A stretch of DNA of 8,128 bases from Streptomyces sp. NRRL F-5126 (GTDB lineage Bacteria; Actinomycetota; Actinomycetes; Streptomycetales; Streptomycetaceae): assembly GCF_000721265.1 (NCBI RefSeq), contig NZ_JOFZ01000021.1, positions 1 through 8,128 of the forward strand, read 5' to 3'. Within the stretch, counting starts at the first letter, position 1. Every line of letters begins with the position of its first letter. Positions 1 to 7,199 of the stretch are shown piece after piece. Both the position numbers and the translations under genes were made by a program. The notes below the pieces were generated by a model that was given only the letters and a program-made list of their open reading frames with translations, ran no database searches and was not told where the DNA came from.

Positions 1-99
1 GACGCGCAGCTCGGGCGAGAACCAGATCGAGCCGCCCGCCTCGCGGATGCGGAAGTTCAGCTCCCAGTCCTGGGCGCGGATGAACTCCTCGTTGTAGCC
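1..99. repeat. Left arm of a 99-bp perfect terminal inverted repeat
   Basis: Base-by-base comparison shows that bases 1-99 are the exact reverse complement of bases 8030-8128. The first mismatch is base 100 against 8029, and similarity is lost within about ten bases. The arm lies inside the glycosyltransferase reading frame (codons 183-215). Its exact length and its position at the very ends suggest a de Bruijn graph k-mer overlap rather than a functional repeat, but a true inverted duplication is not excluded. Confidence 0.97.
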
Positions 100-645
100 G
101 CCCTGCTGCTCCAGCGCCTCGCGGCGGAACACCCCGAGGTACACCGTCTCGGCGGGTCCTGCCTGGCCGCCGGTGTGGAACGCGGCGTTGCCCACACCGA
201 TCTTCGACGTCATCGCCGCGGCGACGGCCTCTTCCCAGGGCGTCTCGCCCTCGGCGTGCATGATGCCGCCGACGTTCTGCGCGCCGGTCTCGTCGAGGAG
301 GCGGACGGCCGTGGCGATGTAGTCGGGCGAGAGCATGCCGTGCCCGTCGACGCGCACGACGACGGGGTGCGACGACGCCTTGATCGCGGCGTTCAGCGCG
401 GCCGGCGTGCGGCCCGTCGGATTGGGGACGGTCTGCACGCGTCGGCCCCGGCCGCCCTCGGCGGTCTCACGCACCAGTTCCGCGGCGATCTCGTCCGTGC
501 GGTCGGTCGAGGGGCCGAGGGCGATGACGACCTCCATCTCGCCCTCGTACTCCTGCTCGAGGATGTGCCGGACGGAGTTCCTCAGATGGCGTTCCTCGTT
601 GAGCACCGGCATGATCACGGAGACCGCGGGCGAGTGGTCAGACAT
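1..645 (-). CDS. Family 2 glycosyltransferase, ExoA-like (3' end missing)
   Basis: The visible 215 residues form the N-terminal catalytic part of a GT-A fold family 2 glycosyltransferase, which transfers a sugar from a nucleotide-sugar donor. Seen: an N-terminal beta strand and loop VSVIMPVLNEE (residues 8-18), the donor-binding region IALGPSTDRT (41-50), a DxD-type metal/nucleotide site in VRVDGHG (97-103), and the acceptor/catalytic-base motif AQDWELNFRI (191-200). The DGHG and QDWELN forms resemble ExoA-like (succinoglycan-type) transferases. The usual C-terminal membrane helices would lie beyond the left edge. The start at 645 is chosen because GAAGGA lies 4 nt upstream and the family motif begins within ten residues. 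It is divergent from the LCP genes, so a role in envelope glycopolymer or exopolysaccharide synthesis is inferred. Donor and acceptor cannot be read from the sequence. Confidence 0.88.
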   Translation of the reverse strand, partial: MSDHSPAVSVIMPVLNEERHLRNSVRHILEQEYEGEMEVVIALGPSTDRTDEIAAELVRETAEGGRGRRVQTVPNPTGRTPAALNAAIKASSHPVVVRVDGHGMLSPDYIATAVRLLDETGAQNVGGIMHAEGETPWEEAVAAAMTSKIGVGNAAFHTGGQAGPAETVYLGVFRREALEQQGGYNEEFIRAQDWELNFRIREAGGSIWFSPELRV

Positions 646-669
646 GGGGTCCTTCGGGGTCCTGGTGGG

Positions 670-687
670 GACCTTGGTCGCAAGGTC
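670..687. promoter_or_regulatory. Interrupted palindrome in glycosyltransferase leader
   Basis: GACCTTG-GTCG-CAAGGTC is a perfect 7-bp inverted repeat with a 4-nt spacer, starting 25 bases upstream of the glycosyltransferase start codon in the divergent gap. It could be a repressor operator on DNA, or an RNA hairpin with a tetraloop in the 5' leader of the glycosyltransferase mRNA. The rest of the gap (646-880) also holds two copies of GGCGTCA (701-707 and 717-723), 16 bp apart, but no convincing -35/-10 pair. No regulator is identified. Confidence 0.4.
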
Positions 688-868
688 GGAAGCGGGTTAC
701 GGCGTCAGTGGATCCGGGCGTCACGTTACCGCGAACGGGGGACAGGCAGGCGTGCCGCCCGCCCCGGGACAGGTGCCGCTCATCGTATGGACCTACGGTT
801 CCCGTGGTCGTCCCTGTATGTCCGCCACGTCCGTTCCGGTCCCGGCCGGAAGGGGCGTCGTCACCGAC

Positions 869-873
869 GGAGG
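869..873 (+). promoter_or_regulatory. Ribosome binding site fixing the first LCP start
   Basis: GGAGG lies 7 nt before GTG 881, an ideal Shine-Dalgarno arrangement. It argues against the much longer in-frame extension to ATG 335, which would run across the divergent glycosyltransferase gene. Confidence 0.75.
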
Positions 874-880
874 TGTCCCC

Positions 881-2518
881 GTGCCCGTGCCTCCCCGGCA
901 GCCCCACCGCCAAGGCCCCGTACTCGGCGCCCAGCGGCAGCGCCAGGGGCGGGCGCAGTTCGGCGCGCAGGGCCGCTCGCAGGCCAGAGGCGCGGGAGGC
1001 GGCCGCGGTCCGCGCACGGGCGGGGTGAGCGGCGTCCGTCCTCCCGCGGGCCGCCGCCCCGCGGCACCGGGCGGCAGGCCCCCCGGGCGGCGTCCCGGCG
1101 GCAGGCGCGGCCGGCGGCGCGGTGTCCCGGCGCCGCGCTGGGGCATGCGGCTCGCCACCGCCCTCTCGGTCTTCGTGCTCGGCGCGGGCGGCATCGGCCA
1201 CGCGGTCGTGACGAGCCTGGACAGCGGCATCGGCCGCGTCGACCCGTTCAAGGACATGAAGAACAGGCCCGCTGCCGGGCACGGCATGAACCTGCTGCTG
1301 GTCGGCACCGACGGCCGGTCCACCATCACCGCGGCGCAGAAGCGCGAGTACCACCTGGGCGGCGCGCCCTGCCACTGCACGGACACGATCATGCTGGTGC
1401 ACCTGTCGGAGGGTGGCGAGCGCGCCAGCGTCGTCAGCCTGCCGCGCGACAGCTACACGCGGCTGCCGTCGCCGTCGAAGGGCGGGTCGGGGTCGACGTA
1501 CCCGGCGAAGCTCAACGCGGCCTACGCCCAGGGCGGCCCGGGTCTCACCGTGAAGACCGTCGAGTCCATGACGGGCGTCAAGATCGACCACTACCTGGAG
1601 GTCGACTTCACCAGCTTCATGCGCACCGTGGACGCGCTGGGCGGCGTGTCCATCTGCACCCCGCGGCGGCTGAAGGACGCGAACACGGGCCTCGACCTCG
1701 CCGCGGGCACGCACCGGCTCAACGGCGGGCAGGCGCTGCAGTACGTGCGCTCCCGGCACATCGAGGGCGACGCGAGCGCCGACCTCGGCAGGATGCAGCG
1801 GCAGCAGCGGTTCGTGGCGGCGATGATCAAGCAGGCGACGAGCAGCGGGGTGCTGCTCAACCCGGTGAGGCTCAAGGACGTCGTGTCGGCCGTGCTGGAC
1901 TCGGTGCGCGCCGACCCCGGCTTCGGTCCCGGCCAGTTGCTGTCGCTCGGCCAGGCGATGCGTGGCTTCTCGCTCTCGTCGTCGGAGTTCGCTTCCGTGC
2001 CGCTCGCCGATCAGGGCGTGACGCTCGCGGACGGCGGCTCGGCGGTGAGGTGGGATCCGGTGAAGGCGAAGCGGCTGTTCCGCGCGGTGCGCGAGGACAA
2101 GCCGCTCGCGCCCCCGCACAGGGCCGCGCCACCGGCCGGGCGGGGCGCCTCGGTGGTGGACGTCGACCCTGGCCGGATCCGGGTGCAGGTCTACAACGGC
2201 ACGTCGGTGGACGGCCTCGGCAAGCGCGTCGACGACGCGCTGAGGGCGACGGGCTTCGACACCACGCGCGCGCCGAGGACGAAGCCCGCGCTGAAGGCGA
2301 AGGCCACCGTCGTCGCGTACGACCCGCGGTGGGACCGCTCGGCGCGGTCGCTGGCCGCGGCGCTGCCGGGCAGCCGCCTCAAGGCGGTGAAGGGGCAGGG
2401 CGCAACGCTCAAGGTCCTCGTGGGCAAGGGGTTCACGAAGGTGGCGCCCGTGCGGGCGGAGGCGCAGCCGAAGGGCGCGTTCAACACGGTCACGGGCGAC
2501 CAGGTCGTCTGCCCCTGA
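881..2518 (+). CDS. LCP-family glycopolymer transferase with LytR_C domain
   Basis: A 545-residue LytR-CpsA-Psr protein; the family transfers lipid-linked anionic glycopolymers onto peptidoglycan outside the membrane. Seen: a cytoplasmic tail (1-87) very rich in Arg, Gly and Pro; one membrane helix (about 90-111); then the LCP domain (about 136-315). Expected substrate-site residues are present: VGTDGR (141-146), D168 in TDTIML, R189/D190 in SLPRD, K210 in KLNAAYA, and R290/R292 in VRSRH. A LytR_C domain follows (about 432-522, starting GRIRVQVYNGTS) and the protein ends in DQVVCP. Four cysteines lie on the predicted outer side (C164, C166, C259, C544), so disulfides are possible; the second LCP protein has none. 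GTG 881 is chosen for its ribosome site. It is divergent from the glycosyltransferase and in tandem with the second LCP gene. The actual polymer attached is unknown. Confidence 0.9.
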   Translation: MPVPPRQPHRQGPVLGAQRQRQGRAQFGAQGRSQARGAGGGRGPRTGGVSGVRPPAGRRPAAPGGRPPGRRPGGRRGRRRGVPAPRWGMRLATALSVFVLGAGGIGHAVVTSLDSGIGRVDPFKDMKNRPAAGHGMNLLLVGTDGRSTITAAQKREYHLGGAPCHCTDTIMLVHLSEGGERASVVSLPRDSYTRLPSPSKGGSGSTYPAKLNAAYAQGGPGLTVKTVESMTGVKIDHYLEVDFTSFMRTVDALGGVSICTPRRLKDANTGLDLAAGTHRLNGGQALQYVRSRHIEGDASADLGRMQRQQRFVAAMIKQATSSGVLLNPVRLKDVVSAVLDSVRADPGFGPGQLLSLGQAMRGFSLSSSEFASVPLADQGVTLADGGSAVRWDPVKAKRLFRAVREDKPLAPPHRAAPPAGRGASVVDVDPGRIRVQVYNGTSVDGLGKRVDDALRATGFDTTRAPRTKPALKAKATVVAYDPRWDRSARSLAAALPGSRLKAVKGQGATLKVLVGKGFTKVAPVRAEAQPKGAFNTVTGDQVVCP

Positions 2519-2519
2519 C

Positions 2520-2558
2520 CGCCGCGCCGGCGCCGGTTCGGGGGCCGCGGGCGCGGTG
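2520..2558 (+). terminator. GC-rich hairpin after the first LCP gene
   Basis: CCGCGCC (2522-2528) pairs with GGCGCGG (2550-2556), extendable by a G-U and a C-G pair outward, starting two bases after the stop codon. There is no T-run after it, which is common for high-GC actinobacteria. It may attenuate transcription between the two LCP genes rather than end it fully. Confidence 0.4.
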
Positions 2559-2566
2559 ACCCGTTT

Positions 2567-2576
2567 CACATATGTG
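2567..2576. promoter_or_regulatory. 10-bp perfect palindrome between the LCP genes
   Basis: CACATATGTG is a perfect palindrome in the 155-bp gap before the second LCP gene, within the only A/T-rich patch of that gap. It may be a protein-binding site for a separate promoter of the second LCP gene. It could also be chance, since short palindromes are frequent. I found no clear -35/-10 pair beside it. Confidence 0.25.
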
Positions 2577-2673
2577 TGGATCCCGGTGCCATTGCATCAG
2601 GTTGGCAACAGGGCCGGTGCGATTTACCTCGTGGTCTGTCTGGCCCCCGCCACCGCCCTGCACACTGGACCGC

Positions 2674-3984
2674 ATGAGCGAGTGGCCCGAAGGATGGAAC
2701 GGCGAGCGTCCCGAGCGCTACGGGCGCGGCAGCGCCAGCGCTGAGCCCGAGGGGGCGCGCGCGATGCCGCACGTACAGCGCGGGAGCGTTCCCCCGCGCC
2801 AGCGCGGGCGCTACGGCATCCCGCCCCAGCAGGCGCCCGGTGGGTACGGCGACCAGTACGGCCAGGGTGACCCGTACGGCCAGGGGTACGACAGCGGCTA
2901 CAACACCGGCCAGGTGTACGGCGGCGGCCGGGGCGGCGGTCCCGGCGACGGATACGGCGGCGGCCCGTACGGCCCCGGAGGGACGTCGGCGCCGCCGAGG
3001 CGCCCGGCGAACTGGGGCCGGCGCATCAGGTACGGCGTGCTGGCGCTCGTCGTCGTGGTGCTCGGCGTCTCCGTGGGCACGTACTTCTGGGCCGACTCCA
3101 AGCTGCACAAGGACGTCGACCTGTCCAAGGTGATCGACCGGCCGGCCGGCGGCGCGGGCACGAACTACCTGATCGTCGGCTCCGACAGCCGCAAGGGCAT
3201 GACCAAGGAGCAGGAGAAGAACCTGCACACCGGCGCCGCCGAGGGCCAGCGGACGGACTCGATGATGATCCTGCACGAGGGCGCGGGCGGCCCGGCGCTG
3301 ATCTCACTGCCCCGTGACACGGACATAACGCTGCCCTCGTTCAAGGGCAACGAGTCCGGCAAGATGTACCCGGCCAGGCCCGGCGTGCACATGAAGCTGA
3401 ACGCGGCGTACGCGACCGACGGCCCGACGCTCCTCGTCCGCACGATCGAGGCCAAGACGGGGCTGCGCATCGACCACTACGTGGAGATCGGCTTCTCCGG
3501 CTTCGCCAACGTCGTCGACGCGATAGGCGGCGTCCACATGAACCTGGACCACGGGTTCAAGGACAAGTACTCGGGCGCCGACTTCAAGGCCGGTGAGCAG
3601 ACGCTCAACGGGAAGCAGGCCCTGGAGTACGTGCGCACCCGGCACGCGTTCGCCACCAGCGACCTGCAGCGCGAGAAGAACCAGCAGAAGTTCCTGTCGG
3701 CGCTGGCCTCGCAGACGGCGACGCCGAGCACGATCCTCAACCCGTTCAAGCTGTACCCGGCGCTCGGCGCGGGCCTCGACACGCTGACGGTGGACAAGGA
3801 CATGTCGCCGTACGCGCTGGCCAAGATGTTCTTCGCGATGAAGGACGTGACGGGCGGCAACGGCGTCTCGATGACGATGCCGGTCTCCGGCAACCGCGGC
3901 GGGAACCTCGTCTGGGACCAGGCCAAGGTCAAGGAGCTGGTCAACGAGCTCAACAACGGCCAGAAGGTCACCGTCACCGGCTGA
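2674..3984 (+). CDS. LCP-family glycopolymer transferase, second copy
   Basis: A 436-residue LytR-CpsA-Psr protein, expected to anchor glycopolymers to peptidoglycan. Seen: a cytoplasmic tail rich in Gly, Tyr, Gln and Pro (about 50-112); one membrane helix (about 118-138) ending in GTYFWADSKL; then the LCP domain (about 162-345). Key residues are VGSDSR (168-173), D195 in TDSMMIL, R214/D215 in SLPRD, K241 in KLNAAYA, and R321/R323 in VRTRH. It stops after the LCP region (KVTVTG), without the LytR_C domain of the upstream paralogue and with no cysteine. ATG 2674 is chosen because MSEWPEGW followed by a GRGSAS/PEGAR stretch is, from memory, the usual streptomycete N-terminus of this subgroup; the ribosome site is weak (TGGA). 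An upstream in-frame ATG at 2572 lies inside a palindrome and gives an unlikely cysteine-rich leader. The 155-bp gap allows its own promoter. Confidence 0.9.
   Translation: MSEWPEGWNGERPERYGRGSASAEPEGARAMPHVQRGSVPPRQRGRYGIPPQQAPGGYGDQYGQGDPYGQGYDSGYNTGQVYGGGRGGGPGDGYGGGPYGPGGTSAPPRRPANWGRRIRYGVLALVVVVLGVSVGTYFWADSKLHKDVDLSKVIDRPAGGAGTNYLIVGSDSRKGMTKEQEKNLHTGAAEGQRTDSMMILHEGAGGPALISLPRDTDITLPSFKGNESGKMYPARPGVHMKLNAAYATDGPTLLVRTIEAKTGLRIDHYVEIGFSGFANVVDAIGGVHMNLDHGFKDKYSGADFKAGEQTLNGKQALEYVRTRHAFATSDLQREKNQQKFLSALASQTATPSTILNPFKLYPALGAGLDTLTVDKDMSPYALAKMFFAMKDVTGGNGVSMTMPVSGNRGGNLVWDQAKVKELVNELNNGQKVTVTG
2856..2885 (+). repeat. Short tandem repeat coding the Gly/Tyr-rich tail
   Basis: GTACGGCCAGGG occurs at 2856-2867 and again at 2874-2885, an 18-bp period that is a multiple of three. 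It encodes repeated YGQG units in the cytoplasmic tail of the second LCP protein, followed by further degenerate Gly/Tyr units. In-frame slippage here could change the tail length without breaking the gene. Confidence 0.6.
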
Positions 3985-4003
3985 CCCGCGTGCGAGCCGG
4001 CCC

Positions 4004-4044
4004 GAGGGCCGCCGGGTCCCCCCGGAGGGGGCTTGGCGGCCCTC
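4004..4044. terminator. Strong bidirectional terminator hairpin
   Basis: GAGGGCCGCC (4004-4013) pairs perfectly with GGCGGCCCTC (4035-4044). A second C-run/G-run stem (4018-4022 with 4027-4031) can form inside. It lies between the convergent second LCP and marR-type genes, starting 19 nt after the LCP stop. Its right arm overlaps the regulator's stop codon at 4043-4045, so the hairpin would form at the very end of either transcript. Confidence 0.75.
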
Positions 4045-4537
4045 AGTGCGTCGCGCGCGGCTGCGGCGTGGGCGCCGCGTCGTCGCCGGACCCGGTGAGG
4101 TAGCGCTCGGCGACGGCGCGGTTGTAGCGCTCGAACATCTCGCCGAGCGTGCGCAGGTCGTCGTCGTCCCAGTCGGCGAGGAGAGCCGCGAAGCCGTCGG
4201 TGCGCTCGCGGCGTACGGCCTCGGCGCGTGCGATCCCCTCCGCGGTGGGCGTGATCAGGGCGCGGCGGCGGTCGGGCGGCTCGCACCGGCGCTCCACGAG
4301 GCCGGCGCGCTCCATGGCCGCGATCTGCCGGCCCGCGGTGGACGGGTCGAGTCCGAGCCGTTCGGCGAGGGTGCGGATGTCCGTGCGCCCCTCGTCGGCC
4401 AGGGTTCGCAGGAGCAGATAGCCGGAGCGGTCGAGCGTGTCGTGGATGGCGGTGCGCCGGTAGAGCAGCTCGAAGTTCCTGTTGAGGACCGCGGCCTGGC
4501 GCTCGATGCGCCGCACCGCTTCCCTGTCACTGCCCAT
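4043..4537 (-). CDS. MarR-family transcriptional regulator
   Basis: A 164-residue winged helix-turn-helix protein of MarR type, a family that binds DNA as dimers and releases it on binding small, often aromatic, ligands. Seen: an N-terminal dimerisation helix region (about 5-35); the recognition helix segment LAERLGLDPSTAGRQIAAME (57-76), with the following residues reading RAGLVERR; the beta-wing motif PPDRRRALITPTAEG (87-101); and a C-terminal dimerisation helix (about 104-147). The length is normal for the family, with a short Pro/Ala-rich tail. ATG 4537 is preceded by purine-rich GGAGAGGAGAG. It is divergent from the FUSC membrane protein across a 132-bp gap with inverted repeats, the classic arrangement for a local repressor controlling itself and an exporter. 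The ligand is unknown. Confidence 0.9.
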   Translation of the reverse strand: MGSDREAVRRIERQAAVLNRNFELLYRRTAIHDTLDRSGYLLLRTLADEGRTDIRTLAERLGLDPSTAGRQIAAMERAGLVERRCEPPDRRRALITPTAEGIARAEAVRRERTDGFAALLADWDDDDLRTLGEMFERYNRAVAERYLTGSGDDAAPTPQPRATH

Positions 4538-4605
4538 CGCTCGCGTCTCTCCTCTCCTCGTGGCCCCCGGCCGCTCGACCGTCCCGCGAAGGGAACACCG
4601 GTACG

Positions 4606-4640
4606 ATGCATGTTATTATTTGCATACTACATGGATATGC
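4606..4640. promoter_or_regulatory. A/T-rich operator candidate between marR-type gene and exporter
   Basis: Three overlapping inverted repeats occur in an A/T-rich island within otherwise GC-rich DNA: ATGCA-N10-TGCAT (4606-4625), CATGT-N15-ACATG (4609-4633) and GCATA-N9-TATGC (4622-4640). A -10-like TATTAT (4614-4619) lies inside it on the plus strand, which would put a transcript start for the exporter within the repeats, about 45 nt before ATG 4670. The -35 (GGGAAC near 4591) is poor. MarR dimers bind such imperfect palindromes, so joint repression of both divergent genes is inferred. Confidence 0.5.
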
Positions 4641-4654
4641 GGGAGCAAATCGCC

Positions 4655-4665
4655 GGGAGAAGGGG
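4655..4665 (+). promoter_or_regulatory. Ribosome binding site fixing the exporter start
   Basis: A purine run containing GGAGA (4656-4660) lies 9 nt before ATG 4670. The alternative in-frame starts at 4631 and 4637 have no ribosome site and lie inside the operator candidate. Confidence 0.6.
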
Positions 4666-4669
4666 TCGG

Positions 4670-7078
4670 ATGGCCGGGGTCACCAGCGGTGGAGCATCCG
4701 TCATACGCGACAAGATCCTCTCCTCGGACCCGGGCCTCAGCAGGCTGCGGCAGGCCGTGGGCGCCGCCGTCGCCATGGCGAGCGCGATGGCCGTCGAGGA
4801 CGGCTTCGCCACGGTCCTGCACGAGAACGCCCAGGGCACCCTCGTCACGGTCATGCTCGGCACCATCGTCGCCATGATGGGCTCGATGGCCCTCGGCGGC
4901 ATCCCGGCCGCCACCCAGGCATGGACCGCGGCGGGTTTCCCGTTCGCGCTCGGCACCGGCCTGTTCCTCGGCATCCTCGTGAGCGGCAGCACCACGCTGA
5001 TGCTGTCCGTGTTCGTCGTCGTGATGTTCGCCGCCGTGTACATCCGCCGCTTCGGGCCCGCGTTCTTCTTCTACGGCTTCATGGTGTGGATGGGCTACTT
5101 CTTCGCCGCCTTCCTGCACCCCACGCTCGCCCAGCTGCCCGGCCAGCTCGCGGCCGTCGCCGTCTCCGCCGCCTGGGTGCTGCTGCTGTCCCTGACCATC
5201 CTGCGCACCAACACCCGCCGCACCCTGCGCCGGATACGCCAGGCGTTCGACGCACGCTCGCGCGCCGTCGCGCGGGCCGCCGCGGACCTGCTGGAGTCCG
5301 ACGACCCGCAGAAGGCCGGACGCAGGCGGCGCCTGCTGCACGCGCGGCAGCTGGGGCTCGCGGAGACGGCGCTGATGATCGAGGGCTGGTCGGGGCAGCC
5401 CGGCGCCCTGCCGGGCGGCTGGAGCGGCCCCGCGCTGCGCCGCCGCATGCTCGACCTCCAGCTCGCCGTCGAGGCGCTGGCCGCTGCCGCGGTCCGTGCG
5501 ACGGAGGCGGACACCGTCACGAGGCGGGCGGCGGCCCGCATCGCCAGGGCGCTCGCCGACCGCGACCTCGCCGCCGTCGAACGCCTCGCGCTCCCGCTGC
5601 TCGACCCCGCGGCGCTCGTACCGCGGCCCACCGGCAGGCGCGGCGACCGCGGGCCGGGCTCGATGGCCCTGCCCGCGACGCCCACGAGCGCGTCCGGCGT
5701 TACCGGGGCCGTCGAGGGCGTGTGGGCGGCGAGCCATCTGGCGGCCGCGGCCATGGAGTACGTGGCCCTGGCGCGCCAGGGCGACGCACCACCGGCCACC
5801 GGGGCGAGCGGGCAGGAGTACGAGCCCGCAGTCCAGCTCGCGATGGGCAACCTGCCGGGGTCCGCCGCCATCGCGGGCGGCGTCGCGGCGCGCGGCCGGC
5901 GCTGGAACGTCTTCGCGCGCATGAAGCTCACCACCCGCCAGGCCATCCAGGTGGCCGTCGCGGGCGGGGTCGCGATCCTCGTGGGGCGTGAGATCAACGA
6001 GCAGCGCTACTACTGGGCCGTCATCGCCGCCTTCGTCGCCTTCACCGGCACGGCCACCCGCTCGGAGACCACGCTCAAGGCGACCAACCGCGTCGCCGGC
6101 ACCCTCGTCGGTCTGGGCGCGGGCATCGGCATGGTGCACGTGACGGCCGGCCACACGCTCACCGCGCTCGCCGTGATCATCCTGGCCATGGCGTGCGGCT
6201 TCTACCTGGTGCGCATCTCGTACGGCCTGATGATCTTCTTCGTGACGATCATGGTCTCGCAGCTGTACAGCATCCTCAACGAGTTCTCGCCCGGGCTGCT
6301 CATGCTGCGCCTGGAGGAGACCGCGGCGGGCGCGGCCGTCGGCATCCTCGTGGGCCTGCTCGTCCTGCCGACCTCGACGCGCGACACCCTGCACAGCGTG
6401 CGCACCACGTTCTACTCCGCGCTCTCCACGCTGCTCGAAGGCGTCGCGGGACGCCTCGACGGCTCGGAGCCGGAGACGGACCTCGACGCGCAGGCGCGCG
6501 CGATCGACCACCAGGTGCGCGGCCTCGCGCTCGTCGCGTCCCCGCTGACCAGGCCGCTCGTCTGGGGCAACGACCCCAGGCTGACCCGGCACCGGCTCAC
6601 GCTGTACGCGGCGGTCTCGCGCCGCGGCAGGACGCTGGCGCTGGCCCCGCAGCGGCTCGAGGCACCCAACGCGGCGGCCGAGTACGCGGGGGCGGCGAGA
6701 TCGCTCGCCGCGGCGGCCGCGCACCTGGCCGACCACCCGGCGCTCACGGCCGCGCCGCACGCCGACGTCGAGCAGCACCTGAGGGACGCGGAGCACACGG
6801 TGCTCGCGCGCCGCCCCGAGTGCTCGGCGCAGCTGCCGCCCGTCGGCCTCGCGCTGACGCAGCTCGGCCAGCTGCTGCGCGAGCTGGCCGCCGTGCGCCC
6901 GCTCTCGGGGCCCAAGCACCGCAGGACGCCGCCGCCGAAGCTGCGGCTGCTGGCGAGCTCGGCGTCCGAGCCCGCCGGCGAGGACGGCGGCGACGAGGGC
7001 AGCAGGCCCGAGCCGCCCGGCGGGCGGGTGCCCACCACGTCGGCCGCGGCCGGCCGGGCACGCCCGGCACACCGCTGA
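4670..7078 (+). CDS. FUSC / aromatic acid exporter-type membrane protein
   Basis: An 802-residue inner-membrane protein with the two-block layout of the FUSC (fusaric acid resistance)/ArAE family. Seen: a first hydrophobic block of several helices (about 28-176) ending in a basic LRTNTRRTLRRIR segment; a cytoplasmic Arg/Ala-rich helical region (about 180-415); a second block (about 422-567) that opens with the signature-like YYWAVIAAFVAFTGTATRSE (447-466) and continues KATNRVAGTLVGL; then a long cytoplasmic C-terminal region (about 570-802) ending in a Pro/Gly/Glu-rich, probably disordered tail. Known relatives export aromatic carboxylic acids or give fusaric acid resistance; the substrate here is unknown. 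It is divergent from a MarR-family gene, which fits ligand-induced efflux. The exact number of helices would need a topology prediction. ATG 4631 would add 13 residues but lacks a ribosome site. Confidence 0.85.
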   Translation: MAGVTSGGASVIRDKILSSDPGLSRLRQAVGAAVAMASAMAVEDGFATVLHENAQGTLVTVMLGTIVAMMGSMALGGIPAATQAWTAAGFPFALGTGLFLGILVSGSTTLMLSVFVVVMFAAVYIRRFGPAFFFYGFMVWMGYFFAAFLHPTLAQLPGQLAAVAVSAAWVLLLSLTILRTNTRRTLRRIRQAFDARSRAVARAAADLLESDDPQKAGRRRRLLHARQLGLAETALMIEGWSGQPGALPGGWSGPALRRRMLDLQLAVEALAAAAVRATEADTVTRRAAARIARALADRDLAAVERLALPLLDPAALVPRPTGRRGDRGPGSMALPATPTSASGVTGAVEGVWAASHLAAAAMEYVALARQGDAPPATGASGQEYEPAVQLAMGNLPGSAAIAGGVAARGRRWNVFARMKLTTRQAIQVAVAGGVAILVGREINEQRYYWAVIAAFVAFTGTATRSETTLKATNRVAGTLVGLGAGIGMVHVTAGHTLTALAVIILAMACGFYLVRISYGLMIFFVTIMVSQLYSILNEFSPGLLMLRLEETAAGAAVGILVGLLVLPTSTRDTLHSVRTTFYSALSTLLEGVAGRLDGSEPETDLDAQARAIDHQVRGLALVASPLTRPLVWGNDPRLTRHRLTLYAAVSRRGRTLALAPQRLEAPNAAAEYAGAARSLAAAAAHLADHPALTAAPHADVEQHLRDAEHTVLARRPECSAQLPPVGLALTQLGQLLRELAAVRPLSGPKHRRTPPPKLRLLASSASEPAGEDGGDEGSRPEPPGGRVPTTSAAAGRARPAHR

Positions 7079-7199
7079 GGCAGCAGGTGCCGGGCACCGA
7101 ATAGGAGCTCACTCGGGGCGGTCCCCTTGGCGTCAACCGCGAACGGCGCACGGCGGCTTTGAAACGAGGCCCGTCCGTTGTCCCAACTACAAACTCTGT

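Noticed and set aside
335..880. N-terminal extension of the first LCP protein to ATG 335
   Set aside because: It would be antisense to the glycosyltransferase. GTG 881 has an ideal ribosome site 7 nt upstream.
175..2559. 794-codon plus-strand frame overlapping the glycosyltransferase and first LCP gene
   Set aside because: It crosses two real genes in other frames, is Arg/Gly-rich and shows no family motif.
638..2569. 643-codon minus-strand frame opposite the first LCP gene
   Set aside because: Low-complexity Arg/Ala/His composition and no motif; it is explained by third-position GC bias of the LCP gene.
2572..2673. Upstream start (ATG 2572) for the second LCP protein
   Set aside because: It gives a Cys/Pro-rich leader unlike the family N-terminus, and the ATG lies in the centre of a palindrome.
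4631..4669. Earlier exporter starts ATG 4631 and ATG 4637
   Set aside because: They have no ribosome site and lie inside the operator candidate; ATG 4670 has a purine-rich site. A leaderless start cannot be fully excluded.
4616..7072. 818-codon open frame on the minus strand opposite the exporter
   Set aside because: It is the antisense shadow of a high-GC gene: Arg/Gly/Ala-rich, no domain motif, while the plus strand shows clear FUSC signatures and membrane helices.
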